Shown here: positions 22,809 through 35,700 of the stretch, in pieces | Numbering within the stretch: position 1 is the stretch's first letter | How the letters are laid out: the number at the start of each line of letters is the position of its first letter | From: Hysterium pulicare CBS 123377 | Lineage: Eukaryota; Ascomycota; Dothideomycetes; Hysteriales; Hysteriaceae | DNA length: 64,000 bases | Direction: 5' to 3' | Assembly: GCA_000467715.1 (NCBI GenBank) | Contig: AJFK01000011.1 | Location: forward strand, 22,834 to 86,833 | Translations under genes and position numbers: made by a program | Notes under the pieces: model-generated | What the model saw: the letters and a program-made list of their open reading frames with translations, nothing else | The model's database searches: none | What the model was told of the DNA's origin: nothing

Positions 22809-24512
22809 GGGGAAACAAGCGGCATAAAGTCTCAACGCAGTAGCCCCAAATCTACCAAATAAAGAGAGCGGCTACGAGGAAGTCAGGATATTCGGGTATT
22901 GAACAATCTAGGGAACAAAGTCGGGGGACTGCACTAGGCGATTGATGTTTGTGTTATGTATATCATTACTGGCGCTCATTAGTCGCCTTCCGAAGCGAAA
23001 TCTCCCTCGACACGTATCTTTCCTGTACTTCCTCCTCCGAATGCAAAATTGCATCGTATTTAGTATCAAAGCCCAACTCCCTCATGCCTTCCGCTTATAT
23101 ACACTAAACACCTTGTTTTGTTATGGTAAGAAGGCAAGGAACGAATGCAAAGACGTTATCTCTCTCGCAACCAATAAGATAAGAGCCGATGTCAAGGGAA
23201 AACCGTTGCCAAGAAGAAGAAGCGTCCACGCGTCCCTCGCGGCGCCAACGACGGGCAGCGGGGTACATACACTTTCGTGGGGTGCGTGGTGGCTTTCAAG
23301 CCCACCACGACATGGCAGCGTGGTTGAGCTGCAGAGCTGCATGCATGGTCATGTTCGTTCAAGGATTTTGTGACAGAAAGCGATAGTCCGATTCGACTAG
23401 TTCAGACTGGTGAGGGAACGTTCTGCCGGTCTCCTTCAACTCAATTCACCTCAACCCGTCTGCCGTGGGAGATGACATTTCCAAGTGCTGTGACTGGCTT
23501 ACGATCAAGACATCTGAAGGGCTAGTAGCTCGCCTCGAGGCACTTTAAAACGTGTTTCGGTCTATGGAGTTGGAGTGCCGCTACACGGTTGACAGGCAAG
23601 GAACTGCCTGTCTAGACACAGGGAGCCGTCCAAAACTACTTCCAAGGTAGGGCGCGAGTAAATTGCTTGTAAATTGTGTGGGTCTCATGGCTTCCACGAT
23701 GTATCGTGGAAGCGGTAGTTTGAGGCTTTATTGTGTGTATACCTCTATCAACTCCGGTGATAGGATTCTACACGGATCATTTGGACTCGGCGAAGCTCAC
23801 CTAAGCAAGTTGCCCTCACCAAGCCTTTTTAGAAGGTGCTTAAGTACACGATGTATGTATTTCGGTGTCTTTAATGTTACCTATGTAAAGAACAGCAATT
23901 TTGCCATCTCACAGCCTAGCTATTTCCCGGACCGAATAGCAGAATAAAGAGACACAAACATTACACAGTAATTGATTCATGTCCCGTTCAACCCATTCCA
24001 GTCCCGGTCAGAAACGCCCGTAAGCCACGAAGAATCAGAGTAAGAAAAATCATGGAGCTTTTCCATCCCAGCAATATTTCCTTCCCATTCCGCGCGTCAA
24101 ATCAAGCCACTGAACCATGACATGAAGTAGGCATGACACCGGGATATCGAGCTCAAATAAACAAGAAAAGAATCAATCAACAAAGCCAGCATAGGAATCG
24201 TGAACATGCTGGACGTGTAGGGTATCGAATGCCAGCACCATTGGATGAAAGCATAGTAGCCATCCATGGGATCGAAGAGTAGTAGAAAGGAGGAGTGAGA
24301 AGCAATGCACAGGGAAGCCACATGCAGTGGAGAAACAAGACGAGGGTTTGTGTCGGGAGAGAGACATGGTCCAAAACGTCGGACTAGGTGAGAACGTACG
24401 TGCCGTGTTGGATTAGGGAATGGAGCCGGGGTGCCCTGGTTTCGGATATAAACGGATCCACACCATGTCATCTCGAGTGCGACGGGTATTTAGAGTCGCA
24501 GGATGCGCACTC
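22809..24512. other. Intergenic, convergent 3' ends, with a strong hairpin
   Basis: 1.7 kb between the stops of DOA10 (+) and the duplicated-domain gene (-). No coding frame is convincing. A perfect 11-bp inverted repeat with a 2-nt loop lies at 23,690-23,713. Confidence 0.5.
23690..23713. repeat. Perfect 11-bp inverted repeat
   Basis: GCTTCCACGAT, then GT, then ATCGTGGAAGC. The arms are exactly complementary. No family terminator or RNA gene is recognised around it. Confidence 0.85.
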
Positions 24513-27500
24513 TTACAGAGACTGCTCCCGCTTCACCCTCTTGCTTCTGTCCATCCACCGACGCTTCCCAACGCGTGTCTCAAAATGTGGCGCTACATGA
24601 GCCACATCTTGACCTGCTGCAACCATGGTGCTTCGCATCTTGTTGCGGTAGGCATCCACTAACATGTATGTCAGCCCGGCAATTGATTATACTCGTTCAG
24701 ACGACTTTGACTTACAGGATTTTTGCAGGAAGAGTGTTCGGCCGGCAAAGACACGACTTTGGCTCCAGCTCATGCGGTAGCCAAGGTCATTTAGCGTAAT
24801 CTCCTTCCCACGTTTTGCCCTCGTCAATCGTGGCTTAGGCACTCGTGCTTCACTACCATCGAGCATTGGAACAGGGACTAGTTGCGACCCTGCTACTGGG
24901 GCACCAACCTCGTTCTCCGGCTCCATTTCGTCGTTGAACACCCTACTTCCGCGAGGAGTAGCCGGTGGAGATGTCATTTGCATCGGAAAGTAAGAGCGCG
25001 GGAATACAGAGTTCGATTTCCGGTATGAATCTGGCATCTCTTCCATTTGGACTTGGTCGAGCATGACTCGGACCCGCACTCGAGTTCCGCGCTGGACATC
25101 GTCAACGAGAATGAATTTGCGACGCTTCGAGTCGGGGAGATCACCAAACAAGGCGATGTTGCGCTCTTCCTCGTCCTGCTTCGATACCGGCACGGCCGTT
25201 GCGTGCGAAGGTGCGTGGCCGCTGACATGACCCATGGCGTCGTGAATGGGAGGCATATCCGAGTTGCCTACGGAGGCGCTGGTAGGGAATGACGGATAGA
25301 AGTTTTGCGCTTGTCGGACATCGTTCGGCGAGTTGCTCTGCCCATTTGGCGTTTGGTGATGATGGGTATGGTCATGGTACTCATTGCCAGCTGCAAAAGA
25401 AATAGAGAAATTAGCCTGCACGTTCATATGCTCTCTCTTCCGTGCTTAAAACATGTGTACAGATGTGCGTGGAATGGTATAAGGGGGTTACATCAAGGAG
25501 TGTAATGTACATGCGATACGGAACGACAGGATCATATCAATTCAATATCCGTCAAGTTTACTTATGGCACGCAACATCACAGCTGGTGAAACATACCGCT
25601 AACGTCGTCCTGTCCTCCTGGAGGCCCTCCACCAGGATGCTCATGGTGATGATGCAACTGCGGGCCCCCCATGCTCATACTAGGCTGCCTAGGGGGTGCG
25701 GCCAAACCGGCTGAATTGGGAACACCAGGAGCACCCGGTCCACCTGGACCTGCCATGTGGTTACCATGTTGCGTTTGTTGAACGGCCTTCCTGTTGCTGA
25801 TCTTCGCCATCCTCCTTACTCGCCGACTCCTTAGGCGTGGATCTTGATTACTGTTCCTCCAACTGTCTACTGCTCGCTGAATAAGACCCCTCTTGCCTCT
25901 CAAGCACGGGTTGAGCTGGGCTAGGGCCCAGCCCACGGTGTTACATTCAGTCTCGTAATGGAGTCGGTTGCCTTTGTATTGGTCCTTGTGACAGCACGCC
26001 CGTGGATAAACGCAATTCTCCGTCTTGAATTCTTGGGGCAGTTCGTCCACGTTAATTGATTCGACGTCACAGCGAATCGTATACTCCATTTTGACGCGGT
26101 CCCGGGAATACTCAAACGCAATCCATTGGACACCATTCTGGTCTTGTCTGACTACGAGAGGTGTTGTCGCAGGAATGGGACCAGGAGCAGCATTCGGGTT
26201 GACATTCGCTCCTCCAGGAGCTCCTGGATGCATGTTCGGTGCACCGACCGGCGGGCCTTGAGGAGCAGCTTGAGGAGGACCCAATCCGGAGGCAGGACGT
26301 TGCAGTGGCGTACCTTGTGACATTCGAGATTTCGGGCTACCAGTCATTCCTGGAGTGTGGGGGTGCGATCCTTGGTGGGGCATCGGCTGGCCTTGGGTGT
26401 GAGACATCAAAAGCGAATTAGTAGCCATTGGTTGGTGCTGCTGAGACGTAGGGTGCTGTCCGTAAGGCGATTGCTGAACTGAGTACGGCGTGTAATAAGC
26501 AGCCATGGGCTGTTGCATCTGGCCTGGTGGTTGCCCGTACATTGGCCTCCCATGTTGGTCATGCTGTGGGGACTGCACAGACGCGGGAGAATTCGACTGT
26601 GGAGTGTGATAAATTGGGGGAAATGTTCGGTTCATGGCGGCGGTGGCCATGAGTTCAGGCGTATCTGCTACTAGAGCGAGGAATCAACAGCTGATCCAAC
26701 AAACCAGGTTCCGTGATCACGCGGCAATCAGAGCACATCAAGAAACGCGTTGAAACGGGGTTTAGACGCGTTTCTTGAAGTTGAATGACTCGAATAAACT
26801 CACCTGAAGATGAATAACTACCTGATGCACTGTTCGTGCTGTAGGGACTTGGGTGAGCGGGATAGTACGGCACTTCCTGCTGTTGCGGTCCTGGCGGCCC
26901 CTGGATTGATCCTACGTAGGGCGATTGATGCTGCTGCGGAAGTGAATGAGTCGACGCGTGCGGCGACGCGTAGGAAGCCTGGGCGGGGGACTGCTGTGGT
27001 TGAGGTTGGTGGGGTGAATCGGGATGATGCTGTTGAACAACACCAGAGCGCGGATGTTGGAGATGCTGCGGCGGTGGTAAGCCCTGCGCTGATGGGTGGG
27101 GATGATGCTAGTAGATGCGCAACACAAGTTAGCCACGTTCTTGCAGGTATCAACGGTGTTTTATGCAACGACGGTATGTCGGTGTTGTGGTTCAGGAATA
27201 ACAGAAAAAATAATTTGCCCGCATCCCGGCGCATGAGCCATGGAGAAATTGCCGGACACCAGCCAAACCCAGGATATAGGAAAGTGACAAAACATACGAC
27301 GACTCGGTGAGACAGAGAGGAAACAACTGCAAGGAAGTTCTGATGAGAAGAAAAGAGAGCCCAAGTCAGACAGTGGGGTGTGGTGTTGCGGGGGTGAGGG
27401 GCATAATGAAGGGCAGTCTAACGGTGGGTGATTCGCGCGATGCTAAGAAGCCCTAGGCGAGCAGATATGCGAGCGGCAGGGGATGAAAGTACAGCTTGAC

Positions 27501-28007
27501 CAGACGACAGGCGGGTTCAGATATAAGGAATAAGGAATCAGGAATAAGGAACGGGGTGCTAAAGAGTAGCGACGAGGATGACGGAAAGACGCTTGAGACA
27601 ACGCAGAGGGGCGGGCCAGGCTTGGGCAGAGCGGAAGCCTCATGGCTACAAGCATGGATTCCGCTTGCACACAGCAGACACGGCGGCGGACGGGCTCAAG
27701 GAGAGGGGACAGGGTGCGACAAGGGGGCAGAGTGGTGCTCGATGGGCAAGCTTGGCGAGAAGGGCCTACCATGCCAGACAGCGCGCGTGAGCTGGGGTGA
27801 GTCTGATAGCTCGGGATGCGGCGTCTTGCAGCGATGTGCAGAAGGCTGAGGGAAAGCCAACAACGGGAAACGGGTTTGCGTGGGAGACAGACAACGGTGT
27901 GGAGTTGAGTCGAGCAGGGCACTCACCTTCAGCTGGGCCGCCACAGGAGCCGACTGTTTATACGTCCCCGGAGCCGTCGCCCTATCTCGCTGCGACGTAT
28001 GCGACAT
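24513..28007 (-). CDS. Gln/Pro-rich conserved fungal protein with a duplicated domain
   Basis: Five exons on the - strand (27927-28007, 26804-27083, 25597-26664, 24716-25390, 24513-24658) give 749 residues. The long first intron (27084-27926, 843 nt) is inferred: exon 2 has no in-frame ATG, exon 1 supplies MSHTSQRDRATAPGTYKQ with a GTGAGT donor, and CTAAC precedes the CGCAG acceptor. The first about 290 residues are Gln/Pro/Gly/His-rich, like a transcriptional activation region. Two related domains follow. One is at about 290-415 (DVESINVDELPQEF...NCVYPRACC...GLIQRAVDSWRN) and one at about 565-735 (VMLDQVQMEEMPDSY...NSVFPRSYF...LFLQKSLDAYRN). I recognise the family as a conserved fungal domain of unknown function (possibly the one catalogued as DUF8032, from memory). 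A nuclear regulatory role is inferred from composition only. Confidence 0.8.
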
Positions 28008-29137
28008 GTTATTATTACCAGAACTGCCTCGTCGTCGACGAGCGTGCTGGGCGAGACGGCAGCGTCCGTGCAGCCAGGGCAGAGGGCACTAAAGGCTTCG
28101 TAATTTCACAAGCCCTCGAAGGCAGGGTGGGGCCTTTGAAATAAACTCAAAACACCCTAACGCGCCCGAGTCCAAAGCCACCGCAGCCGGCGAAGGGGCG
28201 AAGCAGCTTGGCCCGCCGTCGTGCGCGCCCTGGTTGGCTGGCGCAGGCTGTGCGGGCCTGCACCTACGGGCAGCTGGCCCAAACGAGGTGCTGATGCCGC
28301 GGCTGTTGAGCGCGGATAAGTTGTCGTGTAACGGCTTCGTCCCTAACGGGTGGAGCGCACACACATGGCCGCCAGCCCATGGACGAATACCAGCCCGGCA
28401 AGATCCCCAATCCCCAAAAAGACGTTGTGGCCACCGCCCGCTACTCACTCTGCGTCGGCGCCGCTCATCCTCCGAACGCTGCTCACGGCCCTCTCTGGAC
28501 GAAAGATAACAGGCGTAGGGACGAGCCCAGCCGTAATGTTTCCGGGTAAATGATGCGCGCGCTGTGAGTGGCCTGTGTCGAGGAACACTTCCCTCTCTTA
28601 TACCGCCGCTCACCTATAACATCCCCTTTATTTCTCTACTTCCTGCTGCTGAGGACAATTAGCTGTTCCACTATACGACCAGCATCCTGCCGTCAGCGCG
28701 CGCGACGCGTTGGTGATGGCAATCAACCCATCCCGAAAGGTTCGCTTGACCCGCTGCGTCGGAAACATAATCACAATGCTCTCCCAAGCGAGTCTCGAGA
28801 ACAATGCCTTTCAAACATCCTCTTCGCCCTGGAGCAGCCGAAACGACCAAAAACCTGCTGGCAGAAATAGACACAATAATACTCGGCACTTGTATAGGTG
28901 GGGATATTTATGAATGCGATTTGTGAGCAATGAGCATCGAAGCGCACTTCTCGCTACCTCATCGGTTGCTTCGAATCCCCTCTAACAGCACTAGCGCACC
29001 GTTTTGGCGGCGACGGGCAGCCCCCCCTTCCTCCCATCATTGGCCAGGAAATGTGCTCAGCACTGCAAGTGGTGATCTTCGTCAACGACTACGCGAAGCG
29101 TTGTTGCCCTAAGAAACTCGGACTTTGTGCTTGACAG
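28008..29137. promoter_or_regulatory. Upstream region of the duplicated-domain gene, GC-rich
   Basis: The part at 28,090-28,560 is GC-rich with open frames on both strands that resemble no protein. It may be promoter or a long leader. Nothing is recognised from 28,560 to 29,137. Confidence 0.4.
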
Positions 29138-29703
29138 ACGGGCGAACTATCGACGGAGGACTATCTAAGATGGGTTGCGAGGGGATTTCCAGAAGGGAAA
29201 CAGTGCAGGCATTGCGATCTGCAACGAATTGATCGGTTTCCCTCGAATCCCTCCACAAGCAGCCCTGCCCTGCCTCCCGAGATCGTTGGCGCTGTCAAAA
29301 AGATGAGGCGTCGCCAGATCATCATGCTAAAGGGATCGATTCATGCCCTGGAGACGAGCGAAAGGCCCATGATTCATCATTGCCGAGTTCGAGAACAATG
29401 ATCCGATCAAGGGTGATGCTTGCCTTCTGTTTATGCGATTCGGCCGTCACGGACGTTGCGCTAGGGTTTTCGTCTCGGAAATCCCGGCACAGGTCGAAGC
29501 TGTCAAGAAGGATCCAAAACGAGTGAAATTAGCTTTATGCTCTACTCCAAAAGCGCCAAAGTCCGCGCGTGCACTTGCAGGTTTTCGACGAGATTGAATC
29601 TCAAGAAGCGCCACCGTGGCATACCTTGGCTGATCGCGATGGACATTGGAGGCAGTTCGCCCGGTGGGCCACTTTCAATGTCAGCAGCGTGGTTCGATGT
29701 TAT
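29138..29703 (+). pseudogene. Broken coding relic, family unknown
   Basis: Three overlapping segments in different + frames read like protein. 29,138 to about 29,375 gives STEDYLRWVARGFPEGKQ, then CRHCDLQRIDRF. About 29,376-29,570 gives EFENNDPIKGDACLLFMRFG, then VSEIPAQVEAVKKDPKRVK. About 29,572-29,703 gives LQVFDEIESQEAPPWHT, then HWRQFARWATF. Moving from one segment to the next needs a single-base shift each time, not an intron. The 5' end follows a TTGACAG that could be a splice acceptor. I do not recognise the family. Sequencing errors could mimic this, but two shifts in a gene-poor region favour decay. Confidence 0.4.
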
Positions 29704-32700
29704 TGAGAGCCCTACTGCAAGCCTAGCACACGGACTAGAGATAAATTAACTTGCCCTCCGTCACAGGCTGATAGTACGTAGCCCTTCAAGCCCGAACAGC
29801 TTTGTATAATTTCTCGTAACCGAGAGCAACTCATTCGCGTTTGGACTTTAGACGGCTCACACATAGACGCGTGATCTTGGTTCATGTTGCATTGTTTGAT
29901 ACTCCTCAATACTTCGTCTCAATGAAACATGCCGCGTGGCTCTTGTCTGAGCGCCAAACCGGCTTTACTTCATCTAAAATGGGGGGGTCAGATCAAGTCG
30001 ATAGAGGTTGAGGTTGGTGTAGATGAGCATCGCCATGACCCTTGTAGCGATGCTAAATGCTCCGAGAAAAGTGTTCGCAGAATGCGGAGAAACCCTGGGA
30101 TAAGCGACTTCCTAATCGAGAGTGCTAGCAGTCTGACAAGGGAGACAGTTCAGGTACCGAGAGGGGGATTCTCGCTCTCTTACCACTACTTTACTTTGAA
30201 GCGACACTTGGGATAGCACGCCTGAATATACACAGCAGAAAGGACAAAGACTCGCATCATCGTCAACGACCCTCAGGACGGCGAAGTGCATCTTGCAGGA
30301 GTCATGGTACCGAAATGCCGACAAACGACCATTCATCCTATCAGTTGTGCCATTTTTCCTACATCAATAAATCTTCGGGCCCAGCGCTCACATTTACAGA
30401 CTTCAAGCACGCGCTTGGTAAAAAGTACGCAGTGGAACTGCATGCAATAATGGAGATCTTGTCAAGTTGGGCAGCCGCTCCGTGGAAGGCCAAAGGGAAA
30501 GCTCTGCTTCGAGTCGCCGTCACACTTCCACGACGAGAAAATACGGTAGGTTGCATCGACATGTCACTCAAATCCAATCCAGCGGCGACTTGCATTTGAC
30601 AAAAGAGTCACCTGGGGCGCGCTCGTGGTCCCCCAAGCGTGCGAGGGGCTGGGAACTCACTGCCGCGATTATCATGTGCCAGTTCTACCGCAGCAGAATA
30701 ATTCCGATCGCAGTAGCACAGTCCGCTGATCTAGTCCAGGCGTAACTGGAAAAGAGCGTTGCGCCGTCATCAAGAACAATGACTTTGTTCTTTTCTAAGA
30801 TACCTAGGTAGGCGGTTTAGAGGGCGGTGGAGGAGAGAATGATTGCCTAGCATTCCCGTTGAGCTTGTGCTGACGGGTCCACGGGAGACATGGGTGCAAG
30901 CCGGTTCCCGTCCAAAGCCTGTCAACAACGGCGGGCGATCGTTGGTGAGGCCCGTGAGCGAGAGTGTCATAGTCACAAAGTGGGAGCTCGTGGGAGGCTG
31001 TGAGCCACTGGGGACTGCTCGCCGGCGTAATCTTACGCAGTACGAGACCGAGAATAGATTTCACCCTTAATAGCCCAGACTCGAGATTCCTTGGGCATCC
31101 TCGTCACTGAAACATATCAGAAACACAACAAGGTCGCTCATTGGACCTATGATAAGTATTTTACCTCCTTTTCGATCCAATCTCCAGCTTCTAAAAATGA
31201 AAAAGCAATCAATGCCGCATGGCTATTGATTATTGCCGGAACCTCTTCAACCTGGCTTTAAACATACTAGCCGCCCCGGCTGAAGTAGGGATCCGCAATG
31301 CAAGTCCGAGGGGACCTACCGTTTTCTGTACGTCGACTTTCGGCATGGTCTCCTCCGCTGCTCATACTTCTTTCGAGGCCTAAGACCAAGTCAGAAGTCG
31401 GCTGGACCGATGCCGCTTACCGGACGAATGGCGCTCGCAAGATTACCATATTGATGCTGCTCCCAACGCATTTTCGGATGGAGATATGAGAGTGTGGAAA
31501 GGGGCAGGTTGAGTTAAGCAGCTGTCGCGTCCGCCACCGGGAGCGAAGATCCTCTCAGGGCCCCTCACCATGCTCCCGAGCTTCCTTGAGGGTTGATGCC
31601 TTTATTTCCCCGGAATCGCAGGCGGCGCAAGCACACAAATGATGAGAAAGCAGCTCTCCATGCGCCATGGAGAGATTGGATGAACAACTGCCGATGACCC
31701 GAAGGCAACGAGCACGCAAAACCTCAGCAGGTTTCTTGCTGCAGCGCCACCGGCCCTGAATCTGATGTGCGAAGAAAGATTGTGACTGCTTTGAAATGCT
31801 GTCTCTCTAACCGAGCTCAGAAGTGTCAACGTCGATGCATAAGCGTCCAGGCCCGCCGACTATTCAACAGGTGTGATTTGCCAGCAGAACAAAGTTTCTT
31901 CTGCCGGCTTTTATCTCGATGGACTCCGGCCGTGCAAACCCTGCCACTGCCAGAGGGAGTGGGCAAGGAAGAGCCCTGCTTCCCGCGGATTCCTGGTCAG
32001 TTGGGCGTGAGTTGCGGGCGATATGGCGGTGGGCTTGACTGGCGCCGGCCACCAGACATGGGCTGATTATTTGTTGCTGATTGCTGCATCTCGAACATTT
32101 CTTCCGATGATGTCAGGCCCTCTGAGAGGCTGCGCGATCGATGCTCCAACAGAAGCAGCACAGCTTCGGACCATAGTAGTCCTGGTAGTGTACGGAGCAG
32201 ACGCCCTCCTCGGCCCACCGTCTGCATCTTGTATCGTGATTGGTCGGGCCTACTCCAGTACTTAAGGAGACAAGCCGCACCCAACCATTCTGTCGGGTCA
32301 CCAGCCGTGTTAACTCCTCCTCGCCGCCCCGTATCGCATCCTTTTCCAGACTGCTCAAACATGGCACAGAGAAACGTCGTGAGAGATAAAGATAATGCCG
32401 GAGATTGACAGTCGTCCACCTACCTCCTGGGGCGCATGCGACTGCATTGTGCGACGTCGCGTCGTGGCCTGGCCTCTCTGCTGCTCTGCATTTCTCACTT
32501 CTCACATCGCGCTTGACATCTGAGAATCCGAGCAAATGGGAGCAGCACCGCCGCTCACTTAACAGAGCCAATCAGAAGGCTTGTGCTGAACCGGGAGGCT
32601 TTTCCCCGAACATATCTGACTACGCGTTGTAGAGTCGCGATTCCGGTCGCGAAGCGGTTTTTAATCTATCGCCCTCTCCAGAACCCACACAAATAGCAGT

Positions 32701-35700
32701 CATGACGAGCTGACGTGGCTTGCCAACTCTCCTTCCAAACAGGAGATTGAGCAACTGCGTAATGATAAACATCGGAGGCCTGATCCAGGATTGATCCTGA
32801 CCGCATTCAAGGCCAAATCCCGTGACCGAAATGAGAAATCTGCGGGCATCATTACTTCGACTGACATCGGGAGAATCATGGCGGATTCTTAACACGCAAC
32901 AAAGCAAGAAGAAAGTCATCGCCATCTCCATTGGGGAAACACTCCGAGCGCACATGTCCCGTTATTCAAGAAACTTGCCGATTTCCTTCCCTGCGACCGC
33001 ATCACTATTTCACATGTTTGGTTATGTATTTGATGATCCCATCTTTCCATGGCACGAAATCGCTCGCGGGGATCTTCTGCAATTGGACGCAACTTCCATT
33101 TCGCCCCCAAAAAGAATCTTTCATACTCATCTGCACCACCACCATTTTCCCCAATTACCGTTAAGCACCAGCTGAATGTGCAGGACACGCGAGATTAGCT
33201 GGCGTACAGGCGCTGCGCTGTGCAGTAGTAGACTCGTTGAACTTGCTATCAGTCAAATGAAATCCCGCGGAAATTGATGCCCACGAACTCGCATCGTTTG
33301 TATTACCGTCACCAAAGAACTAAAACCTCAAATCCTGCCCCGTGCGACAAAGCACTGAGGATGCTCGAGAGGGTAGTCAGGCACATTGCCACTGACATTC
33401 AAAACTTCCAAATCGACTTCTAGCGCCTTTCTGGAAAATGGGTTGAAGCACGATGCTTTTGGGCCTCGTCCACAATGCAACGAGACAGAAAGTTCGTACC
33501 ACCGCCGTCGCACGATAGAGTCTTGGGCTTCAGCCTCGGGCTTTCTGCGAAACTTCCCCTTAGCGACCTGATATAAGTTCGCTGAGGCGCAAAGAATTTG
33601 AAATGCTATGGCAGACACGAGGATCCAGCAGCACCATGTTGACGTTCGGCAATTCGATGATGCAACTCATGTCTCACGAAGCTCCTGTGTCCTTGCCTCG
33701 TTTTGCACCGATGACATGGGCCAAACCGAACTCCAGCACCATAGCCTTGGGAGCCTTTGAGAGGGCAGGCATTAACCACGCGTGCCTTCATATTGTACCA
33801 CCAAGCCCCATTCCCACTGTTTGTCAAATTGCGAGACGATTGCACAGGTACAACTATCCATTGATTCCCAAAATAGCTACACTCTTTTTAGACTGTTTCG
33901 TACTTCTTTTACAAATCTCCAAACAGGTATGCGTTTCGTGAAACTGTTGGGATTCTTGCCATTTCTTCCCGCTCATTCAGTGAGGGCGCCGTAGCCGGTT
34001 ATTTCAGAAGGACTTTTGCATAATGAACGACTGACTGTATCGCAGAATCCCTTTTCTTACAACAGAACTACGTACCATGCTAGTATTGTTCGGTGCATGA
34101 GGACGAACCAACCTCTCACAGCACTAGCGCAATATGGTTTCCTACTCAGGACTTATCACTCAATAACCATACACCATATTCTTTGTCCCACGATCGCTCC
34201 GGGCTCGATGCTACGAAATCCAATACTCCGGTCAATCTTCAAATCAATAGCCTCAGAGTGTCACTCTCATCAATGTTATTCAAGCGCTCCTCTCCCGTTG
34301 AAAGGATTCCGATATGGATTTCAAAAAGATTTCGACAGGGATTTCAATATAAAATCAAAAAGGGTTTAGAAACGTGGGATCAGCTTTGAAATCAGTTTGC
34401 TAGATTAGTCTATCAACATGCGGCAATCTCTGTCGCTAGTGACTATACTAACACACTGCACCATAGCGTGCTTCCATGTTCCCAGAATGTCCGCACTTCG
34501 AAGAGCACCCACTCGAAACCCCGTAATCCAGCCGGCTGTCCGAAAGAAAAGTCGAAATCAACACCAATTTTTTGTACACTAGTATGAAGAAGCCCGCATT
34601 GGAAGTACCCGAGCATTAAGAAAAGAAGATCCCATTTAACAAAGCAGGGAAACTCGCCAAAACCCTATCCGCTCCAGCATATTTACGACCGGGGCGGCTC
34701 TTTCATCTCCCCATCCACCCCCTCTCTAGACTTGCAAGTTATCGCCATGAGGCTTGCCTTCTCCGTCTTTAACTAGGCGATTGCGCCAGGTCGAAATGCA
34801 GGCTACAGTGTAACAGCGCTCGGACATAGGCTCGCAACTCCTCATCCTCCCACATTGCATCCAGGCTGATGGCCAATCTAAGAATAGCAAAAGCTCCATC
34901 ACAAGGTCCCGGTTGAAGTGGGATCTGTGCTGTCAAAAACCCTTTTTCTGGGTAGGATTTAGAGCGTCATAGCTCTGGGCAGTGTTACCCACGCGGCTGT
35001 TGTAAGCATTGACGTTTCCGCCGATCTACTCACGGTTAGAATTATCTTTCACCGGTATTATGTGGAACTTACGAACAGCAGCTGCCATGGCGACGCCGCA
35101 GGTCGTCTCTACAGCTACTAATTCCGGATATCTTCAGCCAGAGACCGATGGCGACGATGAGGAAGCCGACGGCTTCGTGACTGATGACAACGTCCTGATT
35201 CCGACCTCCAAAGCCTTCTTCTTCCGGAACATGGGGATTACTTAAGATGATGCCAGCGATTTTCTCAAGACCAAGAAGATCGCCACTTACAAGACTGCAC
35301 ATCTCTCCTCGAGATTCCTTGGATGGCGAGACCAATGGCAGAACAAGATGTAGTCTTCTAGCTTCTTCCTCCATCAGGCATTGACGTTCCCACCCAGAAG
35401 GGGTGTCATAATTCGTCGTTTTCGGAGTGTGGCTCTGCGCCTACCACTTGCTTCACTACCCTCCCAGAGAGCCGATTTAGACTGAGAACGAGGCTTGAAA
35501 CCAAGTTGCCACCCTTGAGGTTATGCGGAAGGTATCGTATGGAATGGATGCCTTCTGGACCTGTACAGCTAAAAGATTCGGCAGTACCACCAGTATTGAC
35601 ACCCGCCCTGGTCGACATACTCATGGTTAGCTTTGTTCTCCATTGGCGTTGTATGGAACATGGGAAATTGAGAAAGAACTTAGATGACCGTGTCTTGTTT

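Noticed and set aside
28089-28613. 174-codon open frame on the - strand
   Set aside because: GC-rich region with open frames on both strands; low-complexity Arg/Ser-rich translation with no family resemblance.
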